Shown here piece by piece: positions 35,103-44,563 of a stretch of 64,000 bases of DNA. A model generated the notes under the pieces. It did not search any database. It was not told the origin of the DNA and worked only from the letters and a program-made list of their open reading frames with translations. Where the stretch lies: assembly GCF_008039555.1 (NCBI RefSeq), contig NZ_VDUW01000001.1:1-64000 (forward strand), given 5' to 3'. Source of the stretch: Cerasibacillus terrae (GTDB lineage Bacteria; Bacillota; Bacilli; Bacillales; Amphibacillaceae). How positions within the stretch are numbered: the stretch's first letter is position 1; each line of letters begins with the position of its first letter. Made by a program: the position numbers and the translations under genes.

Positions 35103-36216
35103 TTAAATACGTTTGAACGATGATAACCAGATTTCTATTGATAATCTTTGATCATTTTCTATTTCTTCAATAGTTCTTTTGTATTCGTAACACCAGTATA
35201 CAAACTGTTTATATTCATCCACAGAAAGCCCATTGATACTGGATAGTATTGATACAATATAGTTGAAGTTTATTTGGTATTTAGGAAAGTCTTTAATCCA
35301 TTCAAAAGGATTTTTATTATTTTTACTAATGTTTAAGCTTCCATCAAGGGGAATAATGTTACCGTATGTAGTACCCATATGTCCAGTATCAATACAGATA
35401 AAATGTTCATGATGTAAATTTTTAGATGTACCAGTTAATGCACAGGAGTAGTTAAATTGACTGTAGATATCGTCTAATTCATCCGCACTTAAATCATATG
35501 GAAGGGCTTTTTTCTTTGCATTATAACGTTGAGAATAGAGTCTTACTAATTCGGGATTCTCCTCTGTCCATTTTATTCTCAAAGCTTTGAATTTTGGCTT
35601 ATTATTATTATAATACCTCTTTCGAACTAATTTATAATGCGTTTTCTTTTCGGCGTAATGCTTTTGGTTATAATCTTTAATATGTTCCTTGTTTTCTTTC
35701 CTCCAATTTCTTTGCAATAAAAGATAACGATCCCTATGATCTTCTCTATACCTGCTAGATCTTTCTAAAATCAATTTCTCTATTTTCTTGATAGTACTTT
35801 TTTCCCTTTTCATTTACTTTCGCTTTATTGTCCTTGTAATAATCTTTTAACCTTTTATTTTCACAACTTTTACATGAAGGGTATTTGTTATAAAGTTGTC
35901 CTTTAGCATTACTATATTGGTTTAGTTCCTTAAACTCACCACAAACGGTACAGCTTTTTAGTGTAACCTTTTTACCATCAATATATTTTTCGATAAGGAT
36001 GTTGTCGTTTCTTTTTTTAGTACCCCTATCGTATCTAACGCATTCAATGCATTTTTCTTTCCTTCCGCCAAGTCCCTTTTTATTTTTGTGGAAAGATTCC
36101 AAAGATCTATATATGCCATTGCATAGGGGTCCAAAGCATTGTTTAGCTTTAAATTTATTACCACTTGCATCCATTTGGTCAGTAATCCCAGTTCGCTGCC
36201 TAGTCCTGATACTCAT
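35103..36216 (-). pseudogene. HNH endonuclease-like gene split by a frameshift
   Basis: An upstream frame (ATG 36216 with GGGAGG, to 35755) carries zinc-knuckle pairs (CTVCGEFKELNQY, CKSCENKRLKDYY). The downstream frame (to 35103) continues the same repeated basic-aromatic pattern (YNQKHYAEKK, RYYNNNKPKF) into an HNH-type core (CALTGTSKNLHHEHF, then GNIIPLDGSLNISKNN). The frames overlap at 35755-35813, where one base change would fuse them into a protein of about 365 residues. Such proteins occur as homing or free-standing endonucleases in Bacillus phages. Either a programmed shift or, more likely, a dead gene. Confidence 0.6.
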
Positions 36217-36219
36217 CAT

Positions 36220-36602
36220 AAACCTCCCAATTTTATTGTTTGTAAAGTTGGGAAATTAATGTATTAAAAATACAGAAGTAATTAGTACCGATACACCATA
36301 GAAAGAGAAATGACATCATTATAAGTATCTAATCTTAATATCTTTTACTAGAATGTATGTACTGATTGACCATTCTTGCATATAATAATGATGATTGGTA
36401 TGCAATGGTTCCTATAACTGGTTGAAAAGGAATTTATTAAAAGGTTTTAAATAGCGTAGAATAACAGCGTGGAACTATAATTCTACGTCATTTTTTCTTT
36501 TTTAAAATCTCCTTTTTGCAGGATTATCGATAGTATTGTAGAATTTAAATAAGAGAAATTATTGCGTGGAATTATTTAGTGATATATTAGGGAGGATTAT
36601 AT
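36220..36602. promoter_or_regulatory. integrase leader with GCGTRGAA repeats and terminator
   Basis: CGTAGAAT (36455-36462) pairs with ATTCTACG (36479-36486) and is followed by TCATTTTTTCTTTTTT, a terminator-like hairpin. The word GCGTAGAAT at 36454 recurs as GCGTGGAACT at 36467 and GCGTGGAATT at 36564, so three related sites lie before the recombinase gene. They may be binding sites for the recombinase or a regulator. No gene is present. Confidence 0.45.
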
Positions 36603-37424
36603 TTGCTTGTACAGTTTCAAGAAGATGGAATGCGAGGTAAGTCTGCTACAACGATTAAAACGTATGTGTATTGTCTTGAACAATTCGATAAGTGGCTTGT
36701 TGGTAGCGGAACGAACATTGAGGAATTTTCCCGCTCTGATGTTCAGCAATACATAGATTATTTAGCAGCAAAGAAAAAGAGTGCTTCAACTATTAATAAG
36801 ATTTGGAACGCTATTAAGAAATATTGCAAATTTGCAGGTAAGGAAGAATGCATGGAGGAAATTTCAATTGTAAAAGCACCAGATTATAAAAAGGAAGCAC
36901 CAGAGGCATTATCAAGAAATGAACGTAATCGTCTTATACGTGAAATTGACCGAACCAGCAATAAAAGGGATTTTGCCATTCTTATGGTGTTATTAAATAC
37001 TGGTGTTAGGGTGTCTGAATTAGTTTCAATTGATCGATCAGATATTGAAATGAGTGAGAGAAAAGGAAAGTTAACGGTAGTTGGAAAAGGTAATAAGGAA
37101 CGATCTATTCCCTTAAATGGGGAAGTAAGGCGTGCGATTGATAAATATTTACATCAACGAACTGATCAGCATCCAGCTCTCTTCCTGAGTAATAGGGGGA
37201 AAAGGATTAGTGTGAGAACAGTGCAAAATCTCATTCATAAATATGGATATCACGTTCATCAGCTTCGTCATACATTTATTACGGATCTGCAGAGAAGCGG
37301 GGCAGATTTAACACTCATCCAATCGCTAAGTGGTCATTCATCATTGGGGATGTTATCACGATACTCCATGCCAACGCAAGAGGATAAACAAAAGGCTGTG
37401 GAAATACTTTATAAGCATGAATGA
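36603..37424 (+). CDS. tyrosine recombinase/integrase
   Basis: 273 residues from TTG 36603, eight bases after GGGAGG. The N-terminal SAM-like core-binding domain (TIKTYVYCLEQFDKWLVGSG) is followed by the catalytic domain with all residues: R in NTGVRVSELVSI, K in VVGKGNKERSIPL, HQLRH, GHSS and the tyrosine in SRYSM. It has the size of XerC/D or a small integron-like recombinase and lacks the arm-binding domain of phage integrases. It lies just upstream of DarTG and could move that module. Confidence 0.88.
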   Translation: MLVQFQEDGMRGKSATTIKTYVYCLEQFDKWLVGSGTNIEEFSRSDVQQYIDYLAAKKKSASTINKIWNAIKKYCKFAGKEECMEEISIVKAPDYKKEAPEALSRNERNRLIREIDRTSNKRDFAILMVLLNTGVRVSELVSIDRSDIEMSERKGKLTVVGKGNKERSIPLNGEVRRAIDKYLHQRTDQHPALFLSNRGKRISVRTVQNLIHKYGYHVHQLRHTFITDLQRSGADLTLIQSLSGHSSLGMLSRYSMPTQEDKQKAVEILYKHE

Positions 37425-37488
37425 CAGTTATGACGGCAATGACAACAGAATAAAAATTTTATATAATTATAGAATTGGATGTGCATAT

Positions 37489-38118
37489 ATGACAGTTGAA
37501 AAGTTGCTTTATCACATTACCGATTTAGATAATCTAGAATCCATTCTTCAACAAGGTGGATTGTTGGCTAATAACGTAGTAAATGAAAAAGGTGTCGAGT
37601 ATGAGAACATTGCACACAATAATATTCAAGATAGAAGGTCAATGAAAACAGTACCGCTTCCACCAAACGGTGATTTGCATGATTATGTTCCTTTTTATTT
37701 TGCTCCTAGATCGCCAATGCTATATGCAATTTATAAAGGTCAGGTGGAAGGATATGAACTGGGGCAAGAGCATATTATTTATTTAGTTTCTAGAACAGAT
37801 GTTATACACAATGCACAATTAAAGTATGTATTTACTGACGGTCATGCAGTTATGGTTTTTACGGAATTTTTTAAGGACTTACAAGAACTTGATAAGATTG
37901 ATTGGGATGTAATGAATTCTCGCTATTGGTTTGATACAGAAGAAGATCCAGATAGGAAACGCCGCAGACAGGCTGAGTTCTTAGTCCATAAAGGGATTCC
38001 AATTGATATACTTTTAGGGTTTGCTGTTAAAAATGAAGAGATGAAACGAAAAGTTGAAGATGTAATACATAAATATAATTTTAATAAGCCAGTAGCTATT
38101 AGAGATTGGTATTACTAA
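37489..38118 (+). CDS. darT: DarT-type DNA ADP-ribosyltransferase toxin
   Basis: 209 residues from ATG 37489 (MTVEKLLYHITDLDNLESIL). The family signature is clear: YHITDLDNL at the N-terminus, GDLHDYVPFYFAPRSPMLYA (NAD-binding face) and the RQAEFLVHKGIP segment with the catalytic glutamate. DarT modifies thymidine in single-stranded DNA and blocks replication. It is neutralised by DarG. The gene stands 20 bases before darG in one operon. The start is chosen because an upstream reading frame overlaps the recombinase. Confidence 0.9.
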   Translation: MTVEKLLYHITDLDNLESILQQGGLLANNVVNEKGVEYENIAHNNIQDRRSMKTVPLPPNGDLHDYVPFYFAPRSPMLYAIYKGQVEGYELGQEHIIYLVSRTDVIHNAQLKYVFTDGHAVMVFTEFFKDLQELDKIDWDVMNSRYWFDTEEDPDRKRRRQAEFLVHKGIPIDILLGFAVKNEEMKRKVEDVIHKYNFNKPVAIRDWYY

Positions 38119-38138
38119 CTAAACTGGAGGTGATTTAG

Positions 38139-39164
38139 ATGATAATTTTAAAACAAGGTAATCTTCTTAATGATGAAGCGGAAGCATTGGTTAATACAGT
38201 AAACTGTGTAGGGGTCATGGGAAAGGGAATTGCCCTTCAATTTAAACAGGCATATCCAAAGATGTTTACGGAATATCAAAAGGCTTGTCGAAAGGAAGAA
38301 ATGCAACCCGGTAAAATGCATGTTGTTGATACTAAGACACTATTTAATCCTAAATTTATTATTAATTTTCCCACTAAGCGTCATTGGAAAAGCAAATCCC
38401 GAATGGAAGACATTGAATCTGGATTAGTTGATTTAGTTAAGGTCGTAAAAGATTTGGGATTAAAGTCTATTGCAGTACCACCTCTTGGGTGTGGTAATGG
38501 AGGACTCAAATGGTCTGAGGTACGCCCAAAGATTGAAAAAGCGTTTGAACAATTACCGAGTGTTGAAGTTCATTTATATGAACCTGCGGGAAGTCCTAAG
38601 CCTGATAAAATAAAGATTCGAACAAACCGTCCGAAAATGACTAAAGCAAGAGCGTTATTTTTAATGCTGATGAATGATTACTCCATTCCGGGATATAAAT
38701 TGTCATTATTAGAAATACAAAAGTTAGCTTATTTCCTACAAACAGTTGGTGAACCACTTCGATTAAGATTTGAAAAAGGGAAGTTCGGTCCTTATGCAGA
38801 TAATCTTAATCATGTTTTACAACGTATAGATGGTCACTTTATTCGAGGGTTCGGAGATAGAAGTAGAGATGCGGAAATTTATTTAATGAGGGATGCAGCG
38901 GAAGAGGCAGAAATGTTTCTGGAAGATGATAAATCAGCCGTTGATCATCTTGAAGCGGTCCGGGAAATAATTCATGGATTTGAAACTCCATACGGATTGG
39001 AATTACTTGCAACGGTTCATTGGGTTGCAGGTAATAAGCCAGAAATACAAGGCGATGTACAAAAAATTGTGGAGGAAGTTCATAATTGGAATGAGCGGAA
39101 GCGGAAGCTATTTAAAGAAAAGCATATTGGGAAGGCTTGGGAGCATTTGATTGAGATTAATTAG
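38139..39164 (+). CDS. darG: DarG-type macrodomain antitoxin
   Basis: 341 residues, ATG 38139 with GGAGGTG upstream. The N-terminal macrodomain (ALVNTVNCVGVMGKGIALQF, residues about 13-33, and VPPLGCGNGGLKW about 115-127) removes ADP-ribose from DNA. The C-terminal domain (ARALFLMLMNDYSIPGYKLS, then LEIQKLAYFLQTVGEPLRLR) is the usual DarG toxin-binding half. It is complete and in one operon with darT, so the pair should form a working toxin-antitoxin/phage-defence unit. Confidence 0.92.
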   Translation: MIILKQGNLLNDEAEALVNTVNCVGVMGKGIALQFKQAYPKMFTEYQKACRKEEMQPGKMHVVDTKTLFNPKFIINFPTKRHWKSKSRMEDIESGLVDLVKVVKDLGLKSIAVPPLGCGNGGLKWSEVRPKIEKAFEQLPSVEVHLYEPAGSPKPDKIKIRTNRPKMTKARALFLMLMNDYSIPGYKLSLLEIQKLAYFLQTVGEPLRLRFEKGKFGPYADNLNHVLQRIDGHFIRGFGDRSRDAEIYLMRDAAEEAEMFLEDDKSAVDHLEAVREIIHGFETPYGLELLATVHWVAGNKPEIQGDVQKIVEEVHNWNERKRKLFKEKHIGKAWEHLIEIN

Positions 39165-39409
39165 TAAAGTGATATTAAAGTATAGCCTCATTCTTTATAG
39201 GAGTGGGGGTATTTTTGTAATAAAGTGATTATGTTATTTTTTAAAGATAATCAGCAGAATTAATAGAAATTCTATGTATAATATTACTATTACTGGAAAG
39301 TCGTGCTTACACTCGCAATAAAGTTATGTAATAGGTACTGACTGCATTCGATTAAAATAAATAATTTCTATATAATTTTATTATTACATCAAAGAAAGGC
39401 GGAAACATA

Positions 39410-40151
39410 ATGACTAGAATTCTAGACATAGACATGGATTTTTTCTTGAATGATACAGCTTATTGGCAAACAGGAAAGGGGAGGATTCAAGACGATTATG
39501 TGCAACCTTGGAAAGAAAGGGAATTTCGGAATTTCTTAGAGCAAAATTGCCTTTAGTAAAAGTTCTAAAATAAAAGGTAGAGTTATTACCCACCACAATG
39601 AGTCGTTTAATTTTTGGGAGGAACTTATTTCAGAGGGACATATATCAACCCCATTTGAAGTTACTCATATTGATGCCCATTCTGATTTGGGACTAGGTGA
39701 CTCAGCATGGCATTATATATTAACACAGTTACTATCTTATCCAATTGAACAAAGAATAAAAATACTTGATCGTTCAAAAGTGAATTTAGCAAACTATTTA
39801 ACATTCACGATGTCAATGGGATGGATTAACAAGCTTAATTTTGTTTTTCATGAATATTGGAATTTTAATGACTTCTTCTCTATTTATTTAAAAGACTTTG
39901 ATGATTATAGTGGATTTTTTGAATTTAGATCATATGATTCGCAATATAGTGCTTCGTATCTTACTGAAAATATAAGAAATATAAATCCATTAAAAAAGGA
40001 TTCACTTATTCCCTATAAGATATATAAGCCAAATAATTTTAAATTAGTCGAGGAATATGATTACTTAGTATTTTGTCAGTCGCCACAATATACTCCTAAA
40101 ACAGCAGATTATATGCTAGATATTATTAGGGAATACATCACTGAAATTTAA
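39410..40151 (+). pseudogene. UPF0489 (arginase-like) gene with frameshift
   Basis: ATG 39410 with AAAGGCGG starts MTRILDIDMDFFLNDTAYW. The frame is lost near 39545 and continues in another frame (FSKSSKIKGRVITHHNESFN, then THIDAHSDLGLGDSAWHYIL) to TAA at 40151. DIDMDFF and HIDAHSDLG are the metal-binding motifs of the UPF0489 family. One indel at about 39545-39553 breaks the gene. It ends 30 bases before flagellin copy 3 begins. Confidence 0.7.
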
Positions 40152-40180
40152 TAAATACACTCCTTTAGTCCCATAGTCTT

Positions 40181-41740
40181 ACACGTATCGTCAGTTAGGT
40201 GCAAACAACAATGCAGTACAAGGTTCATTGGAGAAGCTTTCTTCTGGACTACAAATTAACCGTGCAGGAGATGACGCAGCTGGACTTGCAATCTCTGAAA
40301 AAATGCGTGGACAAATTCGTGGTTTGGAAATGGCGCAGAAAAATGCTCAAGATGGAATTTCTTTAATTCAAACGGCAGAAGGAGCTCTTAATGAAACGCA
40401 TTCCATCCTTCAAAGAATGCGTGAATTGGCAGTACAAGCTGGAAATGATACCAACACTACAGCAGACCGAGACGAAATTCAAAAAGAAATTAACTCATTA
40501 ACTTCTGAAATCAACAATTACTAAACGGTGAAAAAACCGAAGGAGGACCAGCAACAGCAGCAGCTCTTACAGGAACTGACATCTCATCAATTTTTGATAC
40601 AAAACTTGATGGTATGGATAATATTACTGTAAATGGCCAAGAAGTAGCATTAACTGAAGTAGCAAAATTGGACGGTGAATCAGGTGCTTTTAATATTGAT
40701 GCTGTCAAAACAGCACTACAAAGTGACCTAGACACTGTATTTGATGGCTCCAAACATGATAAAGTAAAATTCACTGTTGGAACTGATGGTAATGCCCTAA
40801 CTATCACAAGTAATGTAGAAGGTGCGGAATCAAAAGTTGCAATTTCTGGTACACATGCAGATACTTTAGGAATTACTGGATCTGTTCAGGGTACTGATGA
40901 AAAAATTGGAACCGGTACTGGACTTGATTTCCAAATTGGTGCGAATAAAGATCAAAGCATGTCCCTTGAAATTTCAGATATGCGTGCAGAAGCACTTGGA
41001 CTTACTACAGAAGGTACAGATGCTAAATTAGGTGTAACAGATGGAACGAATAGTGAAATTAAAGAACAAGCACTAGATATTTCTACACACGATAATGCAG
41101 CAGCTGCAGTAACAAAAATTCAAAGTGCTATTGATTTAGTTTCAAGTGAACGCTCTAAATTAGGTGCTACTCAAAACCGCCTAGAGCACACAATCAACAA
41201 CCTTGGTGCTTCAGCGGAGAACTTAACAGCTGCAGAATCACGTATTCGTGACGTTGATCATACCGAAGCTGCATAATAGCAGCATGAGGTATAGTCGTCC
41301 TAACTGGTAACGGTTAGTGAGGATGATCGGGTGAATTGCTGGAAACCCCTTAGAGCTTGTCTTACCACAATGCAGTCGGAAATGACAGACGTGACGGTTT
41401 GAAAAAAGACGAGATTGGGCAATCAGCAGCCAAGCGCCTGTGGTGAAAGCCTGGCGAAGGTTCAACGACTAGGATAGACCATCTAAAAGCATTAGCTCAT
41501 GATGATGAAATCCATAGGTGAACAAGGAAGCCGCAAATTCTTTGGAATCCGAAGTGCCCGACCCCTACTAGTAATCTAGAGGGTGAAGATATAGTCTAGT
41601 CATTTATGAAAGTAAATGTTCGCACGATGGCGAAAGAGATGATGGAGTTCACTAAGAACAACATCTTAACTCAAGCGGCACAAGCAATGTTAGCTCAAGC
41701 CAACCAAACACCACAAGGAGTATTACAGTTACTTCGTTAA
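40181..41740 (+). pseudogene. flagellin copy 3: 5'-truncated, internal deletion, one group I intron
   Basis: Flagellin similarity starts at ACACGTATCGTCAGTTAGG (40181), the same base as in copy 2, with no start codon or promoter. It continues [20 protein letters not shown]. At about 40515 roughly 11 codons (the [11 protein letters not shown] region of copy 1) are missing and the frame shifts. Downstream coding then runs to RIRDVD (41258), and exon 3 (41627-41740) reads [16 protein letters not shown] to QGVLQLLR. The central domain is shorter than in copies 1 and 2. This copy cannot make flagellin even after splicing. Confidence 0.85.
41259..41626 (+). ncRNA. group I intron in flagellin copy 3 (368 nt)
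   Basis: Inserted after GAT of RDVD, exactly as intron 2 of copy 2. P1 pairs GATCATACC with GGTATAGTC, with U-G at the splice site. P4 TGCTG with CAGCA and P7 GACTA with TAGTC are as in copy 2. The stem CTTGTCTT with AAGACGAG corresponds to CTTTTCTT/AAGAAAAG in copy 2, and CGCC/GGCG corresponds to CTCC/GGAG, both compensatory. There is no ORF. Unspliced reading ends HTEAA, stop. Confidence 0.92.
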
Positions 41741-42105
41741 TAGTGGATAAATATAGGAGAATTCTAGTTTTCGTGCTAGAGTTCTTCTTTTTTATATGTG
41801 TTTCTTAATAAGAAAGCAGGTGTATTTCTCCAACTTTCCTCAGCATTCATTAAAATTCCTCCCATCTATTTGGAACTAATGTTCTTATTTTTATTATCTC
41901 ATATGAGAAACGCCATAGCTAGTTATGTGGTGGTTTTGCAATGGGTGATTTTTCATGATATAGATTATTAAGAAATAAATTCCTACAGAAATATTGAGCT
42001 ATTACAAAAGAGATACGTCAAACTCTTGAAATTTCCATCCCAATTTTTCCTTAAAAGTGATATATTAAAATTAGTCAGAATAATCATAATAGTGGGGTGA
42101 TGAAA
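41741..42105. other. terminator and gene-free stretch
   Basis: GAATTCTAG (41759-41767) pairs with CTAGAGTTC (41775-41783), followed by TTCTTTTTTAT, ending flagellin copy 3. The rest contains no gene. A TATATTAAAA at 42061 may be part of the amidase promoter. Confidence 0.55.
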
Positions 42106-43539
42106 ATGAACTTCATAAAACGAGACATCCTTCAAATGGATGCTACAAGTATTGCAAAGGAAATAAGAAACGGAAATTTAACAAGCCTTGAAGTGACACA
42201 AGCTTATATTACACACATTAAAAGGGCTAATCCGTCTTTAAATACGCTTGTTGAAGATCGGTTTGACGAAGCATTAGCTGAAGCAAAGGAAAAGGACGCA
42301 CAAACAGGGGAAAGGGGAGCATTACATGGTGTTCCTATCAGCATTAAAGAAGCATATGATGTATCTGGTATGAAAACAACAGGGGGATTGGTGAAATGGA
42401 AGGAACGGATTAGAAATTCAGATGCCGCTGTCGTAAAAAAGCTTAAACAAGCAGGTGCGATTATTTTAGGAAAGACGAATACGCCGGAGTTATGCTTTTG
42501 TCAAGAAACAGATAATACATTATATGGTCGAACAAATAATGCTTGGGATAAAACCCGTACGGCTGGTGGTTCGAGTGGTGGCGAGGGTGCTTTATTGGGT
42601 GTTGGTGGAGCAGCACTTGGAATTGGCTCGGATATTGGTGGTTCGATTCGTTTTCCAAGTCATTTTAATGGAGTGATAGGATTTAAATCAGGTAAATTTC
42701 AGGTCTCTGAACAAGGACATTTCCCAGAAACTACGGAGCCATTACAAAGTCGTATGCTTGGACTTGGACCAATGGGAAAATCTGTATGCGACATGGAATT
42801 GATGTACAACATTATTGCTGAAAACAGTGTGAAAGAAATCGAAGACCAGGAAATTCACGATTACACAATAGAATTTTTAACAGACAATCAGATTTATCCT
42901 TTAACTTATACTACCACCAGTATTCTAAAAAAAGTGAAGGATTTCTTAAAAGGGTCATTTTCGGTGGAACAAAATACTCCACCATATTTTGAAGAAAGTG
43001 CATTATTATGGCAGGAAATCATGTCAATTGGTGGAGGAAAATCGGAAATCAACGTAGCGTTTCCATCAGGGCAGGGGAATGTATTCCTGGAATATGCAAA
43101 AAAAAAGGTAATCGGGAAATCTCAAGTCCATCCATATTTATCATGGGCACTAATTGGGGCAAGGCTTTTTAAACCTTCACATAAACGTCAAATGGTGATA
43201 AGGAACATACTGGGTGAAGGAGATAGAAGGCTAGATGGCTACTTAAATAATCGATTACTTATTTTCCCTGTCTACCATACAGCAGCACCGAAACATGGAA
43301 AAGTATATAAAGAAATCTTCTCTATTCGTAAGACATTTTTAAAATATATGCCATACATTGCTTATGCAAATGTTTGGGGACTGCCTGCATTAACCATCCC
43401 TGTTGGAACAGATAAAAACAATATGCCAATCAGCATTCAAATCATGAGTAAAAATGGTAATGAATCCGCCATAATTCAGTTAGGCAAAATTCTTGAAGCG
43501 AGATTTCGTGGATATATTCGAAGTACCTTGTTTGATTGA
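42106..43539 (+). CDS. amidase (amidase-signature family)
   Basis: About 478 residues. ATG 42106 is chosen over GTG 42097 and ATG 42100 because GGGG lies eight bases before it. The Ser-Ser-Lys triad is visible: K in VPISIKEAYDVSG (about 85), S in TAGGSSGGEGAL (about 160) and S in GSDIGGSIRFPSHFNG (about 184). It hydrolyses an amide in the cytoplasm. The substrate is not evident. There is no gatB/gatC neighbour, so it is not the tRNA amidotransferase. Monocistronic, converging on the hydrolase gene. Confidence 0.9.
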   Translation: MNFIKRDILQMDATSIAKEIRNGNLTSLEVTQAYITHIKRANPSLNTLVEDRFDEALAEAKEKDAQTGERGALHGVPISIKEAYDVSGMKTTGGLVKWKERIRNSDAAVVKKLKQAGAIILGKTNTPELCFCQETDNTLYGRTNNAWDKTRTAGGSSGGEGALLGVGGAALGIGSDIGGSIRFPSHFNGVIGFKSGKFQVSEQGHFPETTEPLQSRMLGLGPMGKSVCDMELMYNIIAENSVKEIEDQEIHDYTIEFLTDNQIYPLTYTTTSILKKVKDFLKGSFSVEQNTPPYFEESALLWQEIMSIGGGKSEINVAFPSGQGNVFLEYAKKKVIGKSQVHPYLSWALIGARLFKPSHKRQMVIRNILGEGDRRLDGYLNNRLLIFPVYHTAAPKHGKVYKEIFSIRKTFLKYMPYIAYANVWGLPALTIPVGTDKNNMPISIQIMSKNGNESAIIQLGKILEARFRGYIRSTLFD

Positions 43540-43577
43540 TCTAGGTGCCTATAGGGAACTAAATGACTTTGCTCTCT

Positions 43578-44405
43578 CTAAGTACCCATTACAAAGCTAA
43601 GAATTTCTTCATAAATCTCATTCGGTCGTTCTTCTGTTATTAAATGGCCTGCTTTTTCATAGGTTTTTAATTTTGCATTTGGTAAATCTTTGACTAATCG
43701 GCGGCCAACATGAAGTGGTACAACTTTATCTTTCTCTCCCCAAATTAACAATGCAGGCGTGTATATTTTCTGAAGTTCTTTAGGTTTTAAATCTCCTTCT
43801 CGGTGGCGGAGTAATCGGACGAGTGCCTTATAAAAATTTCTTTCTTTCAATGGCCTTCCATATTCCTCCACTAATTCGGGAGTAATAAGTGATGAATCAT
43901 ACAGCACATTTGCTAAGTTTTGTTTTACATCTTGCTGTTGTATTTTATACTTGGCAATTAAATGGAAAAAGGGTAAGAATGAACTGTAAATGAGAGATTT
44001 ACGAGATTTTCCTAAGTAGGATGAGCTGGCTAAAAGGATTAATTTATTGATTCTTTTGGGAGTGCTTCTTGCTGTATATAAAGCAATTTGACCTCCCATC
44101 GAATGACCAGCAATTGTAGCGTTTTCAAGTTGAAAATGATCCATACAATCCACAATAACCTTCGCATAATTGGCATAGGAATATATAAACTTCGTGGATT
44201 TCTCACTTCGGCCAAATCCGATTAAATCAATGGCAATAACAGAAAACTCCTTTTGTAATAAAGGCATTATACGATGAAATGTATGGGTAGATGATACAAA
44301 ACCATGAATCAATATAATTGGTGGTTTCCCGTTTAGTATATATTCACAGTACACCTTTGCACCAGCAAGTGTAATTTTCGTTTTGGTATATTCATTCTGT
44401 CTCAA
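43578..44405 (-). CDS. alpha/beta hydrolase
   Basis: 275 residues with ILIHGFVSSTHTF (oxyanion loop, about 31-43), nucleophile elbow IAGHSMGGQIAL (Ser about 96), acid in LIWGEKDKVVPLHVG and histidine in EKAGHLITEERPNE. The classical fold is complete and no signal peptide is seen, so it is cytoplasmic. Substrate unknown: esterase, epoxide hydrolase and C-C hydrolase are all possible. Confidence 0.88.
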   Translation of the reverse strand: MRQNEYTKTKITLAGAKVYCEYILNGKPPIILIHGFVSSTHTFHRIMPLLQKEFSVIAIDLIGFGRSEKSTKFIYSYANYAKVIVDCMDHFQLENATIAGHSMGGQIALYTARSTPKRINKLILLASSSYLGKSRKSLIYSSFLPFFHLIAKYKIQQQDVKQNLANVLYDSSLITPELVEEYGRPLKERNFYKALVRLLRHREGDLKPKELQKIYTPALLIWGEKDKVVPLHVGRRLVKDLPNAKLKTYEKAGHLITEERPNEIYEEILSFVMGT

Positions 44406-44563
44406 TTTTCCACCGCCAATTGCTATGATTATATCTCCACTCTTCTTGGAAATTGAAGTAATCTCTTTTTTATTTTTATTCGCTCCAAGGAATATTATAC
44501 AGCATTTGTTTATGGCTTAGAGAAACCTATATCATCAAGATATAAATTTAAGCGTTATGTTTC

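Noticed and set aside
35755..35813. programmed frameshift in the HNH gene
   Set aside because: No slippery heptamer or downstream pseudoknot was seen. A simple mutation or sequencing error is the more likely cause.
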